A DNA stretch of 64,000 bases from Acetobacterium paludosum. GTDB taxonomy: Bacteria > Bacillota > Clostridia > Eubacteriales > Eubacteriaceae. The notes beneath the pieces were generated by a model that saw nothing but the letters and a program-made list of their open reading frames with translations, did not search any database and was not told the DNA's origin. This document shows, piece after piece, positions 43,598 through 52,388 of the stretch. Each line of letters begins with the position of its first letter. Positions within the stretch are counted from its first letter, which is position 1. The stretch covers positions 256,183-320,182 of the forward strand of contig NZ_RXYA01000003.1 in NCBI RefSeq assembly GCF_008086595.1, in the 5' to 3' direction. A program made the position numbers and the translations under genes.

Positions 43598-46051
43598 ATG
43601 AATATTGATATGCGTACAATTGCACTGATCTTGGTCATTTCCAGTGTTTTTCAAGGAATTATTATCATTTTTCAAGCTTCAGTGAATCGAAAATATCAGG
43701 GTATTAATATTTTTGGTATTGGTTATTATTTGTGTGCTTTGGGGTTTCTTTTTATTATCCTCCAAACGATCATCTCCAACTCTTTTATTACGATTATCCT
43801 GGGAAATTCTTTACTCATCCTGGCATTAATATTTCAATATGCTGGCTTGATGCGTTTTTTAAAAATAAAAGTAGCAAAATGGATAGCACTGTCTGTGTTT
43901 ATGATCACCTTTTTTTTACTGACTTACTTTAACTATATCAATAACAATATTACTTATCGAATTTTTTCCGTAAGCATTTCTGTTTCATTAATCTCATTTT
44001 TAATTGCTTCAAGCATTCTGAAAAATAAAATAACATCACTCGTTGCCTCAACAAAGCTTCTCGCTGGAACGTTCTTTCTTGTCGGAGCTTTTTCAGTTCT
44101 GCGTGCTTTTTTCGCGTTATTTTCTAAGCCTTTAACCTATGCGCTTTATCCCGACATGTTACAATTACTTTCATTTTCTGGTCTCTTTATCTTGAATTTC
44201 ATCACTGCCTTTATTCTCATTTTTATGATCAATAAGCGCTTAAATTCGGAAATTCTCGAAGCTAAGGAACATTTCGAACAAATTTTCAGCCTCGGTCCTG
44301 ACGCCAGTATCCTTACCCGCTTTTCTGATAGAATAATCATTAATTGCAATCTTGGTTTTATGAAACTTTCCGGTTACAGCAAAGAAGAACTTCTTAATAA
44401 AAGCATCCTTGATCTCAATATCTATAATGATCTTTCCGACTCGCGAAAAATAATAAAAGCTCTTTCTGAAAACAAATCTATCAGAAACTATGGATTAAAT
44501 TTTCGACGCAAAAACAACAACATTGTTATTTGTACTTTTTCAGGTGAAATGATTATGCTGAACGATACTCCGCATATTATCGGTATTATTCATGATATGA
44601 CTGATCGTGAAAATGCCGAAAAGGAACTAAAACTTAGTGAAGAAAAATATCGACTCTTGACTGAATTTGCATCTGATGTCACTTGGCTCTTTAACATTAC
44701 CAAAAATAAATTTACTTATATAAGCCCCTCTATACTCCAATTAATAGGAATCACCTCTGAAGAAGCTATAAAGACAAGCTTAGAAAGCTTCGTCACTCCA
44801 GAGTCCTCAATTACTATGCGGGAATGCCTGAAAAACGATTTGGAGAATTTTATCGCCAACCCTGAAAATTCTAATCCAGCCCTGATTGAAATTCAGCAAC
44901 CATGTAGAAATGGTAATATTATTTGGGTTGAACTGTCAACAAAATATCGATATAATTCAGATGGAGATATTGAAATTGTTGGTGTCAGCCGTGATATTGA
45001 AAAAAGAAAGCGTGCTGAAAAAGAAGTTCTTTATTTAAGTTATCATGATCAACTCACCGGACTCTACAACCGCCGGTTCTATGAGGAAGAATTGCAACGA
45101 TTGGATACCGAACGAAACCTCCCGATCGCTTTGATCATGGCCGATGTCAACGGTTTAAAACTAATCAATGATGCCTATGGGCATCAAGCCGGCGATATGA
45201 TTCTAAAAAGCTTTGCAAACATCTTAAAAGAAGAGTGTCGAAACGACGAAATTGTCTCCCGGACTGGCGGTGATGAATTTGTCGTTTTGCTCCCCAGAAC
45301 AAATAAAGAAGATGCAAAACTAATAATTGAACGTTTATACGATTCAATTTCAAATACAAATATTCAAAATACTATTTTATCTGTTTCCATGGGCCTTTCT
45401 GTGAAATGCGATGTTTCAGAAAAAATGACAGAAATCTATAAAAAAGCAGAAGATGCGATGTATGCACACAAGCTTTCAGTAAGCCCAAACATAAAAAAAG
45501 CAACCATTGATTCAATTGTTAATTTATTATACAAAAGAGATAAACAAGAGATGCTTGAATCCGAATTTGTCGGTGGACTCTGTGCCGCGATTGCAAGAGA
45601 AATGAACTTTAGTCCGGATGCCATTAACCATATTAAAATTGCCGGGTTAAGGCATGACATTGGTGAAATTGCTATTGGTGATTCAATCCGTCATAAAGCT
45701 GAAAACCTAAATGTCAATGAATGGTCTGAAATAAAAAGGCACCCTGAAATTGGTTATCATATCCTGCACTCCGTCACTGAAACAGCTGAAGCTGCCAAAT
45801 ATGTTCTTGAGCATCATGAACGATGGGATGGGACCGGTTATCCAAAAGGTCTGAAAGGTGAAGAAATCTCCGTTCAAGGAAGAATTATTGCGATTGCCGA
45901 TGCTTACAGTGCAATGACTTCTGATAGACTTTTTCACAAAGCTTTAAGCCAGGAAGAAGCTATCGATGAAATCAAGAAATGCTCCGGCACTCAGTTTGAC
46001 AGTGATATCGCGAAGATCTTTATTGAAAAAGTATTAAAAAAAGAATGGTAA
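43598..46051 (+). CDS. Membrane sensor with PAS, GGDEF and partly degenerate HD-GYP
   Basis: An 817-residue protein. About seven N-terminal hydrophobic helices (residues 5-210) are followed by two PAS domains (about 220-345 and 345-470, the second with C-terminal motif), GGDEF (SRTGGDEFVVLLP near residue 555) and HD-GYP. The HD-GYP domain keeps RHDIGE and HHERWDGTGYPKGLKG but has Glu for the first ligand His (MLESEFV where paralogues have MMHSTRV) and Glu for Lys in HDIGK. Phosphodiesterase activity is therefore doubtful, while cyclase activity looks intact. Confidence 0.9.
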   Translation: MNIDMRTIALILVISSVFQGIIIIFQASVNRKYQGINIFGIGYYLCALGFLFIILQTIISNSFITIILGNSLLILALIFQYAGLMRFLKIKVAKWIALSVFMITFFLLTYFNYINNNITYRIFSVSISVSLISFLIASSILKNKITSLVASTKLLAGTFFLVGAFSVLRAFFALFSKPLTYALYPDMLQLLSFSGLFILNFITAFILIFMINKRLNSEILEAKEHFEQIFSLGPDASILTRFSDRIIINCNLGFMKLSGYSKEELLNKSILDLNIYNDLSDSRKIIKALSENKSIRNYGLNFRRKNNNIVICTFSGEMIMLNDTPHIIGIIHDMTDRENAEKELKLSEEKYRLLTEFASDVTWLFNITKNKFTYISPSILQLIGITSEEAIKTSLESFVTPESSITMRECLKNDLENFIANPENSNPALIEIQQPCRNGNIIWVELSTKYRYNSDGDIEIVGVSRDIEKRKRAEKEVLYLSYHDQLTGLYNRRFYEEELQRLDTERNLPIALIMADVNGLKLINDAYGHQAGDMILKSFANILKEECRNDEIVSRTGGDEFVVLLPRTNKEDAKLIIERLYDSISNTNIQNTILSVSMGLSVKCDVSEKMTEIYKKAEDAMYAHKLSVSPNIKKATIDSIVNLLYKRDKQEMLESEFVGGLCAAIAREMNFSPDAINHIKIAGLRHDIGEIAIGDSIRHKAENLNVNEWSEIKRHPEIGYHILHSVTETAEAAKYVLEHHERWDGTGYPKGLKGEEISVQGRIIAIADAYSAMTSDRLFHKALSQEEAIDEIKKCSGTQFDSDIAKIFIEKVLKKEW

Positions 46052-46058
46052 AATTTAT

Positions 46059-46188
46059 CCCCCAAAGACAGCGGGGGTGTTGATAAACTTGTCCAGGCGG
46101 CCATCATAAATCGTTGTCTGCTGCCATTTCGTACCGGCTATCGCCAGTTCGCTATGATGCAGACAACTGCTTTTACAATGGCCGCCTG
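46059..46188. other. Intergenic structured element with nested inverted repeats
   Basis: TTTATC/GATAAA with inner CCCCC/GGGGG (46056-46086) is followed by a longer imperfect inverted repeat: CAGGCGGCCAT (46094-46104) with ATGGCCGCCTG (46178-46188), and GTTGTCTGC (46113-46121) with GCAGACAAC (46159-46167). CATCATA/TATGATG (46102-46108, 46153-46159) could pair in an interleaved, pseudoknot-like way. No U tract follows, so it is not an ordinary terminator. Confidence 0.6.
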
Positions 46189-46204
46189 AATTTACATTTG
46201 CATT

Positions 46205-46232
46205 TTATCCACAGTCTGATAACTTATCCACA
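46205..46232 (+). other. Two consensus DnaA-box sequences
   Basis: TTATCCACA occurs at 46205-46213 and again at 46224-46232, same orientation, 19 bp apart, in the gap between a GGDEF gene and thiD. Both are perfect matches to the DnaA-box consensus. DnaA binding is inferred. Confidence 0.55.
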
Positions 46233-46251
46233 TTATGCTGTTTAAAGCTGC

Positions 46252-47031
46252 CTATATTTTATAACCGTGATCCAGTGGTCCGCTACCTTTTCCCAAATCA
46301 AGCTGTGCCGCCAATGCCCCAGTGATATAGTCCTTTGCATTTTTTACCGCCTGCTTCATATCCTGTCCAGCTGCGAGATTGCAGGCAATTGCTGATGAAA
46401 GGGTACAGCCGGTGCCGTGGGTATTCGGATTATCAATTTTTTTTCCGGTAAGCCAGATTTCTTCAGCTTCAATTAATAGAAGATCATCGGCACCTTCTTC
46501 AAAATGTCCGCCTTTAATCAGGACGCTTCCTTTACACTCCTGAGCAATGATCTTGGCCGCTTTTACCATATCAGCTTTGGACTGAATCTCAAAACCACAT
46601 AAACATTCTGCTTCCGGTATATTCGGCGTGATAATGTCAGCAATTGGAAACAGCTTTTTTCTTAATGCTTCGACGCTGTCGTCACTGCATAATTTTCCCC
46701 CACTGGTTGCGACCATTACCGGATCGACGACGATATTTCTGGCCTGGTGCTCAATCAGTTTTTTGGCAACACTATTGATAATGTCAGCACTATATACCAT
46801 CCCGATTTTTACCGCATCCGGAAAAATATCGGTAAACACGCAATCCATTTGATTTTCCACAAAACCGCTGTCAACCTCATAAATTCCATAAACCCCAGTT
46901 GTGTTTTGAGCCGTTAATACGACGATCACTGTCATGGCATACATTTTATGAGCCATGATGGTTTTCATATCGGCCTGAATCCCTGCTCCGCCGCTTGAAT
47001 CCGATCCGGCAATTGATAAAACTTTTTTCAT
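46252..47031 (-). CDS. thiD: Hydroxymethylpyrimidine/phosphomethylpyrimidine kinase
   Basis: A 259-residue ribokinase-family enzyme. IAGSDSSGGAGIQADMKT start and late NPHGTGCTLSSAIA catalytic motif are seen. It phosphorylates hydroxymethylpyrimidine and its monophosphate for thiamine synthesis. It overlaps the HAD phosphatase gene by 4 bp and is the last gene of the TPP-riboswitch operon. Confidence 0.95.
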   Translation of the reverse strand: MKKVLSIAGSDSSGGAGIQADMKTIMAHKMYAMTVIVVLTAQNTTGVYGIYEVDSGFVENQMDCVFTDIFPDAVKIGMVYSADIINSVAKKLIEHQARNIVVDPVMVATSGGKLCSDDSVEALRKKLFPIADIITPNIPEAECLCGFEIQSKADMVKAAKIIAQECKGSVLIKGGHFEEGADDLLLIEAEEIWLTGKKIDNPNTHGTGCTLSSAIACNLAAGQDMKQAVKNAKDYITGALAAQLDLGKGSGPLDHGYKI

Positions 47032-47669
47032 TTTCTCAACTCCTCAAAACTATTAATCGTTCGATCAGATACTCTTTTTATTTCTTCCCAATCATTTTTC
47101 GAAAATTCATCATAAACCCCGACAATATAGCACTCTGTATTTTTTGCCGCCTTAATACAATATAAAGAATCCTCGACGATGGCAATTTCTTTTTCTGGAA
47201 TACCAAATGTCTCAACCGCCTGGAAATATATTTCTGGCTCACTTTTCGAAAGCCCGGTCATATCTGATGTCAAAATAAATTCAAAATAATCTAAAATACC
47301 CAGTCTTTTAACTGCCGTTTCAACCAGTGAGCGATCAGTTGCGGTTAGAATACTCATTTTTATTCCCTGCCTGACATATTGATCCAGGACTTCCTTTACA
47401 AAAGGCTTTAAGGGTAAGTGAGTCCCATAACTGTCTCGTATCATTTCGTTGATTTCAGCATTCACCTCTGCTGCCGTTAAGGCGAGCCCAAATTGATTAA
47501 CAAAATAACGGGAAGACTCCGCAAAGCTCATGGTTGTCGTGATCTCATTTAAATTATCCGGAGGATTTATCCCATGATTTTTTAAAAAATTTCCGCCTAA
47601 GTTCTTCCATACCGGCATTGAATCAATGAGCGTTCCATCCATATCAAAAATGATTCCTTTTTGATTCAT
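47028..47669 (-). CDS. HAD-family phosphatase in the thiamine operon
   Basis: A 213-residue HAD hydrolase with cap domain. Seen: nucleophile loop IIFDMDGTLIDS, motif II LTATDR, Lys in GLSKSEPEIYF and acidic IVEDSLYCI. It lies between thiE and thiD with 4-bp overlaps both sides, so it probably acts on a thiamine intermediate, for example thiamine phosphate, as salvage phosphatase (inference); similar HAD genes occur in other thiamine operons. Confidence 0.88.
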   Translation of the reverse strand: MNQKGIIFDMDGTLIDSMPVWKNLGGNFLKNHGINPPDNLNEITTTMSFAESSRYFVNQFGLALTAAEVNAEINEMIRDSYGTHLPLKPFVKEVLDQYVRQGIKMSILTATDRSLVETAVKRLGILDYFEFILTSDMTGLSKSEPEIYFQAVETFGIPEKEIAIVEDSLYCIKAAKNTECYIVGVYDEFSKNDWEEIKRVSDRTINSFEELRK

Positions 47670-48304
47670 GATGTTATCATTTCCCAGGAAAGACTGTGTA
47701 ATTCTCTGGTTGCTTTGGCAATATCCAGCTTTGAGAAGATTGCCGATACCAAAGCCACACCATCAACACCAGTCCCCTTTAAACCAAGAATATTATTCTC
47801 ATTTAATCCCCCGATGGCGACAACTGGTATAGAAATAGTACTGCAAATTTTCTGTAATGTTTCAAGAGCAACAAGATTGGCATCGGTTTTTGTTGAAGTG
47901 GCGTACACGGCCCCTACTCCAATATAATCAGCTCCGTCTTCTTCAGCCTTAATGGCCTGTTCGACCGTCTGGGCCGATACGCCAAGGATTTTATCTCCTA
48001 TACGCTTTCGCAGCTCCCTGGCATCCATATCTCCCTGTCCAACATGCACACCATCGGCATTGACTGCCATCGCCACTTCATGATTGTCATTAATCACAAA
48101 GGGAATTTGATAGTGATCCGTCAATTTTTTTATTTCTTCCGCCTCTTTGACAAAACCTTCAAAGGACAGCTCTTTTTCCCGCAGCTGAATAAAAGTCGCT
48201 CCGCCTTTAATGGTCTCTTCAACCTGTTCAGATAAGCTTCGGTTTCCCAACCAGGTTCGATCGGTCACGGCATATAAAAGCATTGCTGATTTATCGAATT
48301 TCAA
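47666..48304 (-). CDS. thiE: Thiamine-phosphate synthase
   Basis: A 212-residue TIM barrel. ATFIQLREKE, INDNHEVAMAVNADGVHVGQ, GADYIGVGAVYATSTK and the phosphate-binding PVVAIGGLNENN are typical. It joins hydroxymethylpyrimidine diphosphate with thiazole phosphate. It overlaps thiM by 14 bp and the HAD gene by 4 bp. Confidence 0.95.
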   Translation of the reverse strand: MKFDKSAMLLYAVTDRTWLGNRSLSEQVEETIKGGATFIQLREKELSFEGFVKEAEEIKKLTDHYQIPFVINDNHEVAMAVNADGVHVGQGDMDARELRKRIGDKILGVSAQTVEQAIKAEEDGADYIGVGAVYATSTKTDANLVALETLQKICSTISIPVVAIGGLNENNILGLKGTGVDGVALVSAIFSKLDIAKATRELHSLSWEMITS

Positions 48305-49115
48305 CCTTCATTCCCCTTTCTAAAATCTCGGCATCCATATTGCTCATAAAGTCGATGATATAGGTTCTAAAGGAAGACGTTCCCTCTTTTTGAGCCCAAA
48401 CCTTTTCAAATGCCAATTCTCCGCATAATCCCATACAACTTACAGCTGCTGCCGTGGCCAGAAGCAAATCCTCCGGATTGGCCCCACAATAAGCGCCAAT
48501 GAGAGTTGTGAGCATACATCCGGTTCCCGTTATTCGGGACATCATTGGATGGCCGTTTTTAATCACAAAGGCCTTTTCTTTATCGGCAACAATATCGATT
48601 GCTCCCGTTATTGCAATCATTGCTCCGGTTTTTTCACTTAAAGCTTGTGCAAACTGAATCATCTGATCGAGATTGTCTTCATCAACCGTATCATTAATAT
48701 CGGCATCCACACCTTTTGTGGTTCCACTGCCTTGATCAATCGTTTTAATCTCCGAGATATTACCTCTGATTACGCTGATTCGCACTTGCTTTAACAGTTC
48801 CAACGCGGTGTCGGTTCGAAACGTTGAAGCGCCCGCCCCAACCGGATCCAGTATCACCGGCAGCCCCAACTGATTGGCTTTTCTTCCTGCTTTGATCATG
48901 GCAGCGATGGTTCGTTCATTCAGGGTGCCAATATTAATAACTAATGCATTGCATATTGAAACTATATCTTCAACTTCATTGATATCGTCCGCCATAATCG
49001 GCGAACTTCCACATGCCAACGCCATATTTGCGCAGTCATTGACGGTAACATAATTTGTGATTGCATGCACCAAAGGGTGTTTTCTATTGACGTTTGCTAA
49101 GATCTTTTCAAACAT
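48291..49115 (-). CDS. thiM: Hydroxyethylthiazole kinase
   Basis: A 274-residue kinase. HAITNYVTVNDCANMAL, MADDINEVEDI, DPVGAGASTFR and SRITGTGCMLTTLIGAY are family hallmarks. It phosphorylates the thiamine thiazole moiety in salvage. It overlaps cytX by 19 bp and thiE by 14 bp. No de novo genes (thiC, thiG, thiH) are visible, so the operon is salvage-type. Confidence 0.95.
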   Translation of the reverse strand: MFEKILANVNRKHPLVHAITNYVTVNDCANMALACGSSPIMADDINEVEDIVSICNALVINIGTLNERTIAAMIKAGRKANQLGLPVILDPVGAGASTFRTDTALELLKQVRISVIRGNISEIKTIDQGSGTTKGVDADINDTVDEDNLDQMIQFAQALSEKTGAMIAITGAIDIVADKEKAFVIKNGHPMMSRITGTGCMLTTLIGAYCGANPEDLLLATAAAVSCMGLCGELAFEKVWAQKEGTSSFRTYIIDFMSNMDAEILERGMKVEIR

Positions 49116-50299
49116 AATTTAATTCCTCCATTTACTAATATACATATTAGGCTAATTATTATCATTGCCGGCAGAGTGACCCCAACAGGAAAATCTAAAG
49201 TCATCAATTGCCGATAAATCACCACGCCAACTACCCAAATCATCATGTTTTTGATATCAAGCAATTTTTTCTCTTCTATCTGGGTATTCTTGAAAACGAA
49301 ATAATCGGTAATTAATATCGCAAAAAGCGGAGCAAAGACTGATCCGATTAAATAAAGAAAATCCTGATATGCATCAATGGGTGCAACGATGGCCAACAAA
49401 ACACCGATCACACCGGTTATCAGTACAGCAGTTCTTTCTTTAACCTTTGTATCGATATTAACAAAACTCACTCCTGCCGAATAAACATCTAAGAATGCCG
49501 TTGTAACGGTGGAAAAAAGGATAATGATCAATGCCACCATCCCCAGGCCCACACTGGTCAGTATCACAAAAATATCCGAGGTACCCGCATAAAGAGCGGC
49601 ACCTAATCCAATGATGTACATCCAGCAGCTTCCCATAAAATAACTGATCGAACTGACCAATGACCCTGATTTTTTCTTTTCCGAAAACCGCGTGTAATCC
49701 GCAATGAGTGGAAGCCATGAAATTGGCATGATCGCACTCAATTCCACAGCTCCGCCAAAGGTCATCGTACCTTCAACGGCTGAGTTTACAGATGATCCGC
49801 TGAAGATCTGCAAGCTTAAAATAACAGAACCGATAAATAGCAGCCCTACAGCAATATAGTTTAGCTTCTCCATATTTTTAAAACCCACGAGCACCCATAA
49901 AAAAATAAAGACCCCAATTATTATACACCCCAGTGTCGTGTTTTGATAATTAAAAGTACTGGCGGTGACACCATCAATTGCTTTTGCCGCGGTAATCACC
50001 ATCACCGCTGTCCACCCGATCAATTGCAGGATGTTCAGTATTGAAAAAATATATGATCCGTATTTGCCAAAGGATATCCGTGATGATTCAATGGCCGGTA
50101 ATTTGCTTTGGGAACCAATAACGCCAGCCAGAAACAAAACGGATATTCCGATGACATGACCAATTATAATGGCAATCACTCCGTTTTTTAATCCCAGCGG
50201 CGCAATCAGCGTCCCAGTCATCACTTCTGCAATGGAGATGGCCGCGCCTAACCACAAAAGGGTCAGACTTCGATTTGAAAGTTTGTTTTCATTTTGCAT
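49097..50299 (-). CDS. cytX: Hydroxymethylpyrimidine permease (CytX-type, NCS1 family)
   Basis: A 400-residue polytopic permease with about twelve hydrophobic segments and NCS1/cytosine-permease motifs (SLTLLWLGAAISIAEVMTG near the start; SWLPLIADYTRFS near residue 200). The TPP riboswitch directly upstream and the thiM gene downstream point to uptake of a thiamine precursor, probably hydroxymethylpyrimidine. ATG at 50299 follows AAAGGAATT; an upstream in-frame start is unlikely. Confidence 0.9.
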   Translation of the reverse strand: MQNENKLSNRSLTLLWLGAAISIAEVMTGTLIAPLGLKNGVIAIIIGHVIGISVLFLAGVIGSQSKLPAIESSRISFGKYGSYIFSILNILQLIGWTAVMVITAAKAIDGVTASTFNYQNTTLGCIIIGVFIFLWVLVGFKNMEKLNYIAVGLLFIGSVILSLQIFSGSSVNSAVEGTMTFGGAVELSAIMPISWLPLIADYTRFSEKKKSGSLVSSISYFMGSCWMYIIGLGAALYAGTSDIFVILTSVGLGMVALIIILFSTVTTAFLDVYSAGVSFVNIDTKVKERTAVLITGVIGVLLAIVAPIDAYQDFLYLIGSVFAPLFAILITDYFVFKNTQIEEKKLLDIKNMMIWVVGVVIYRQLMTLDFPVGVTLPAMIIISLICILVNGGIKLCLKRS

Positions 50300-50341
50300 A
50301 TAATTCCTTTCCGACTTAACTTGCATTTTTCCTTTCGTATA

Positions 50342-50370
50342 AATAAAAAAAGCCGCGCATCAATGCACAG
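50342..50370 (-). terminator. Terminator of the TPP riboswitch
   Basis: GCTGTGCAT pairs with ATGCGCGGC (with G-U pairs) on the minus strand and is followed by UUUUUUUAUU, directly after the aptamer and 43 bp before cytX. Ligand binding should favour this hairpin. Confidence 0.85.
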
Positions 50371-50380
50371 CAAATTTTCA

Positions 50381-50467
50381 CACTTTCCCTACGTCGGCAT
50401 TATCCGTATCAGGTGTATGGGTCGAAGTAACACGCTACTTCCTCTCAGCCTAAATGCTCAAGCTCCC
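50381..50467 (-). ncRNA. TPP riboswitch (THI box) upstream of cytX-thiM-thiE
   Basis: The minus strand shows the conserved TPP core in order: GGCTGAGAGG, CACCTGATACGGATAATGCC and GACGTAGGGAAAGT. The gene content downstream confirms it. Confidence 0.95.
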
Positions 50468-50587
50468 CAACTATTATATTGTTTAAAAGATTATCATACC
50501 CCTTCTTTTTTGTCAATATTGAAAAATTACCTTTTATCATTCAATTTCTTAACTCGCTTATTCCGACTTTCTCATTCTTTAATTATT

Positions 50588-50777
50588 GTCTTATCCATGA
50601 AGACAGTGAGGCGCTCATCATCTTCATGGATAAGACATTTCTTAATTTAGCTTAATTAGAACCTATTTCAAGATTTAATAAAGGTTCGCGCCTTATTATG
50701 GTTTCAAGAGATAAACATCTCCCCTTTTTCTTTTCATTCCTAATATAAAAACAGCAGGTCATCCGGACCTGCTGTTT
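50588..50777. other. Two hairpins in the rnfB-cytX gap
   Basis: In the 418-bp gene-free stretch 50469-50886: a perfect 16-bp inverted repeat GTCTTATCCATGAAGA (50588-50603) / 50621-50636, and AACAGCAGGTC (50750-50760) / GACCTGCTGTT (50766-50776) followed by T7 on the plus strand, which looks like a terminator. No convincing coding frame was seen here. Confidence 0.55.
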
Positions 50778-50818
50778 TTTTGTTTATCCTTATTTTTACA
50801 ATCAACGAACAAAGATAA

Positions 50819-50859
50819 AAGTCTGCAAAAGATAATGATTGATCATCTTTTGCAGACTT
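50819..50859 (-). terminator. Terminator of the rnf operon
   Basis: A 15-bp perfect stem (50819-50833 with 50845-50859) lies 27 bp after the rnfB stop and is followed by UUUUAUCUUUG on the minus strand. Confidence 0.82.
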
Positions 50860-50886
50860 AAATTTCTGTTGATTATTCTAATAACT

Positions 50887-51792
50887 TTATTTTTCTTCTT
50901 TTTTTGCTTGCGCTGCTTGAGCAGCTTTTTCTGCCTTTGCTTTTGCAACAGCTTCCTTCAAAATTACTGATGCTTTTTTGGCATCTTCAGTCAAAGGAAC
51001 AATCGCTCCTGTTGGGCATTTTTCCAGACAAATTGGATTGTTGCATTTTTCTAAGCAAATCGTTCCATTTACGGTAGCTAAATTGTTTTCAACTGTTATT
51101 GCATCGTACGGACAGCTTTTTTTACAAGCTCCACAACCGATACAAGCGACCGAACAAACTTTTTTAGCTGCAGCACCTTTATCTTTTGAATTACAAAGAA
51201 CTGCTACCGGTGCACCAATTGGCGCCATCGTGATTACATGTTTAGGACAGATCAAACTACATTTTCCACATCCTGTACATTTTTTCTCATCAACAATTGG
51301 CAAACCATTTTCTCCCATTGTAAGTGCATCAAATGGGCAATTAGCTGCACAGGTACCAAAGCCCATACATCCATACTGACATCCTTTGGGTCCACCCTGA
51401 ACGAGACTTGCAGCAATACAATCTTCCAGTCCAACATAATTATATTTTTTAATTGCATCTGATATCGGATTGTTGCATTTTATTTGAGCAACTCTTGGTT
51501 CAATTTCAGCTGAAACTTTTCCAGTTATTTCTGCTACCTGATCTGCTACAATCTTTTTACCAGGCACACATAAATTAGGCGCTACGTCCGGCTCCAAAAC
51601 AACTGCTTCAGCATAAGCTGCGCAACCAGCGTAGCCGCAAGCTCCGCACTGTCCCTTAGGAAGTACGTCTTCGACTATCTCAATAAGTGGATTTGTTTCG
51701 ATGGCAAAGGCTTTGTTAGCAAATGCTAAGATCAAGCCAAAAACCAAACCAATGCCTGTCATTACCAGTACAACCATTATTGCAGTATTCAT
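50887..51792 (-). CDS. rnfB: Rnf complex subunit RnfB (polyferredoxin)
   Basis: A 301-residue protein. One N-terminal transmembrane helix, then a CxxCxxxxC-type site (GQCGACGYAGC) and several [4Fe-4S] binding runs (CAANCP, CTGCGKCSLICP, CIGCGACKKSCP, and ICLEKCPTGA), and a Lys/Ala/Glu-rich tail. It is thought to be the entry point for electrons from reduced ferredoxin into Rnf. Last gene of rnfCDGEAB. Confidence 0.96.
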   Translation of the reverse strand: MNTAIMVVLVMTGIGLVFGLILAFANKAFAIETNPLIEIVEDVLPKGQCGACGYAGCAAYAEAVVLEPDVAPNLCVPGKKIVADQVAEITGKVSAEIEPRVAQIKCNNPISDAIKKYNYVGLEDCIAASLVQGGPKGCQYGCMGFGTCAANCPFDALTMGENGLPIVDEKKCTGCGKCSLICPKHVITMAPIGAPVAVLCNSKDKGAAAKKVCSVACIGCGACKKSCPYDAITVENNLATVNGTICLEKCNNPICLEKCPTGAIVPLTEDAKKASVILKEAVAKAKAEKAAQAAQAKKEEK

Positions 51793-51815
51793 GATTCCTT
51801 ATCTCCTTTCGATTA

Positions 51816-52388
51816 TTAAATCATTCCTGAAAAGCCAAGGAACGCCAACGCCAACATACCTGCCAGTATAAATGCAATCCCAATACCTTCTAATGATTTG
51901 GGTACATCCGCCAATCTCAGTTTTTCTCGACAACTAGCCATCAGGATTATTGCCAGTGCAAATCCCAAACCAGAACCTACTGCATTTACCAAACTTAATA
52001 AGAATCCATAATTAGATTCGATATTTAAAAGTGGTACTGATAAAACGATACAGTTTGTAGCGATTAACAGTAGATAAATTCCCCACATATTATAAAGTGC
52101 CGGGGCATGTTTTTTTATAACCATTTCCAGCAATTGAACAAAACTTGCTATCAATAAAACAAATACTGCTGTCGTCATGAATGTTAGTCCGAATGGGAAT
52201 AAGATAAAATGATAGACAAGCCATGCCAACGCCGAACTCATGACCATTACAGCCGTAACAGCCATACCCATACCAACGGAAGCGCTCAGGTTTTTTGAAA
52301 CACCAAAGAAAATACACAGACCTAAAAATTTTGTCAGTACGAAGTTGTTTACTACTACTGCGCCTAAAAACAGGGTTAAATATTCCAT
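51816..52388 (-). CDS. rnfA: Rnf complex subunit RnfA
   Basis: A 190-residue integral membrane protein with six helices. VVNNFVLTKFLGLCIFFG near the N-terminus contains the Cys shared with RnfE/NqrD-type subunits for the intramembrane [2Fe-2S] cluster. It pairs with RnfE in the membrane core. It shares one base with rnfE and lies 23 bp before rnfB. Confidence 0.95.
   Translation of the reverse strand: MEYLTLFLGAVVVNNFVLTKFLGLCIFFGVSKNLSASVGMGMAVTAVMVMSSALAWLVYHFILFPFGLTFMTTAVFVLLIASFVQLLEMVIKKHAPALYNMWGIYLLLIATNCIVLSVPLLNIESNYGFLLSLVNAVGSGLGFALAIILMASCREKLRLADVPKSLEGIGIAFILAGMLALAFLGFSGMI

Noticed and set aside
46094..46188. Integron attC site
   Set aside because: No convincing RYYYAAC/GTTRRRY core pair at the ends and no integrase or cassette array nearby.
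51238..51462. Plus-strand frames inside rnf genes
   Set aside because: They lie opposite strongly conserved Rnf genes and have no features of their own.
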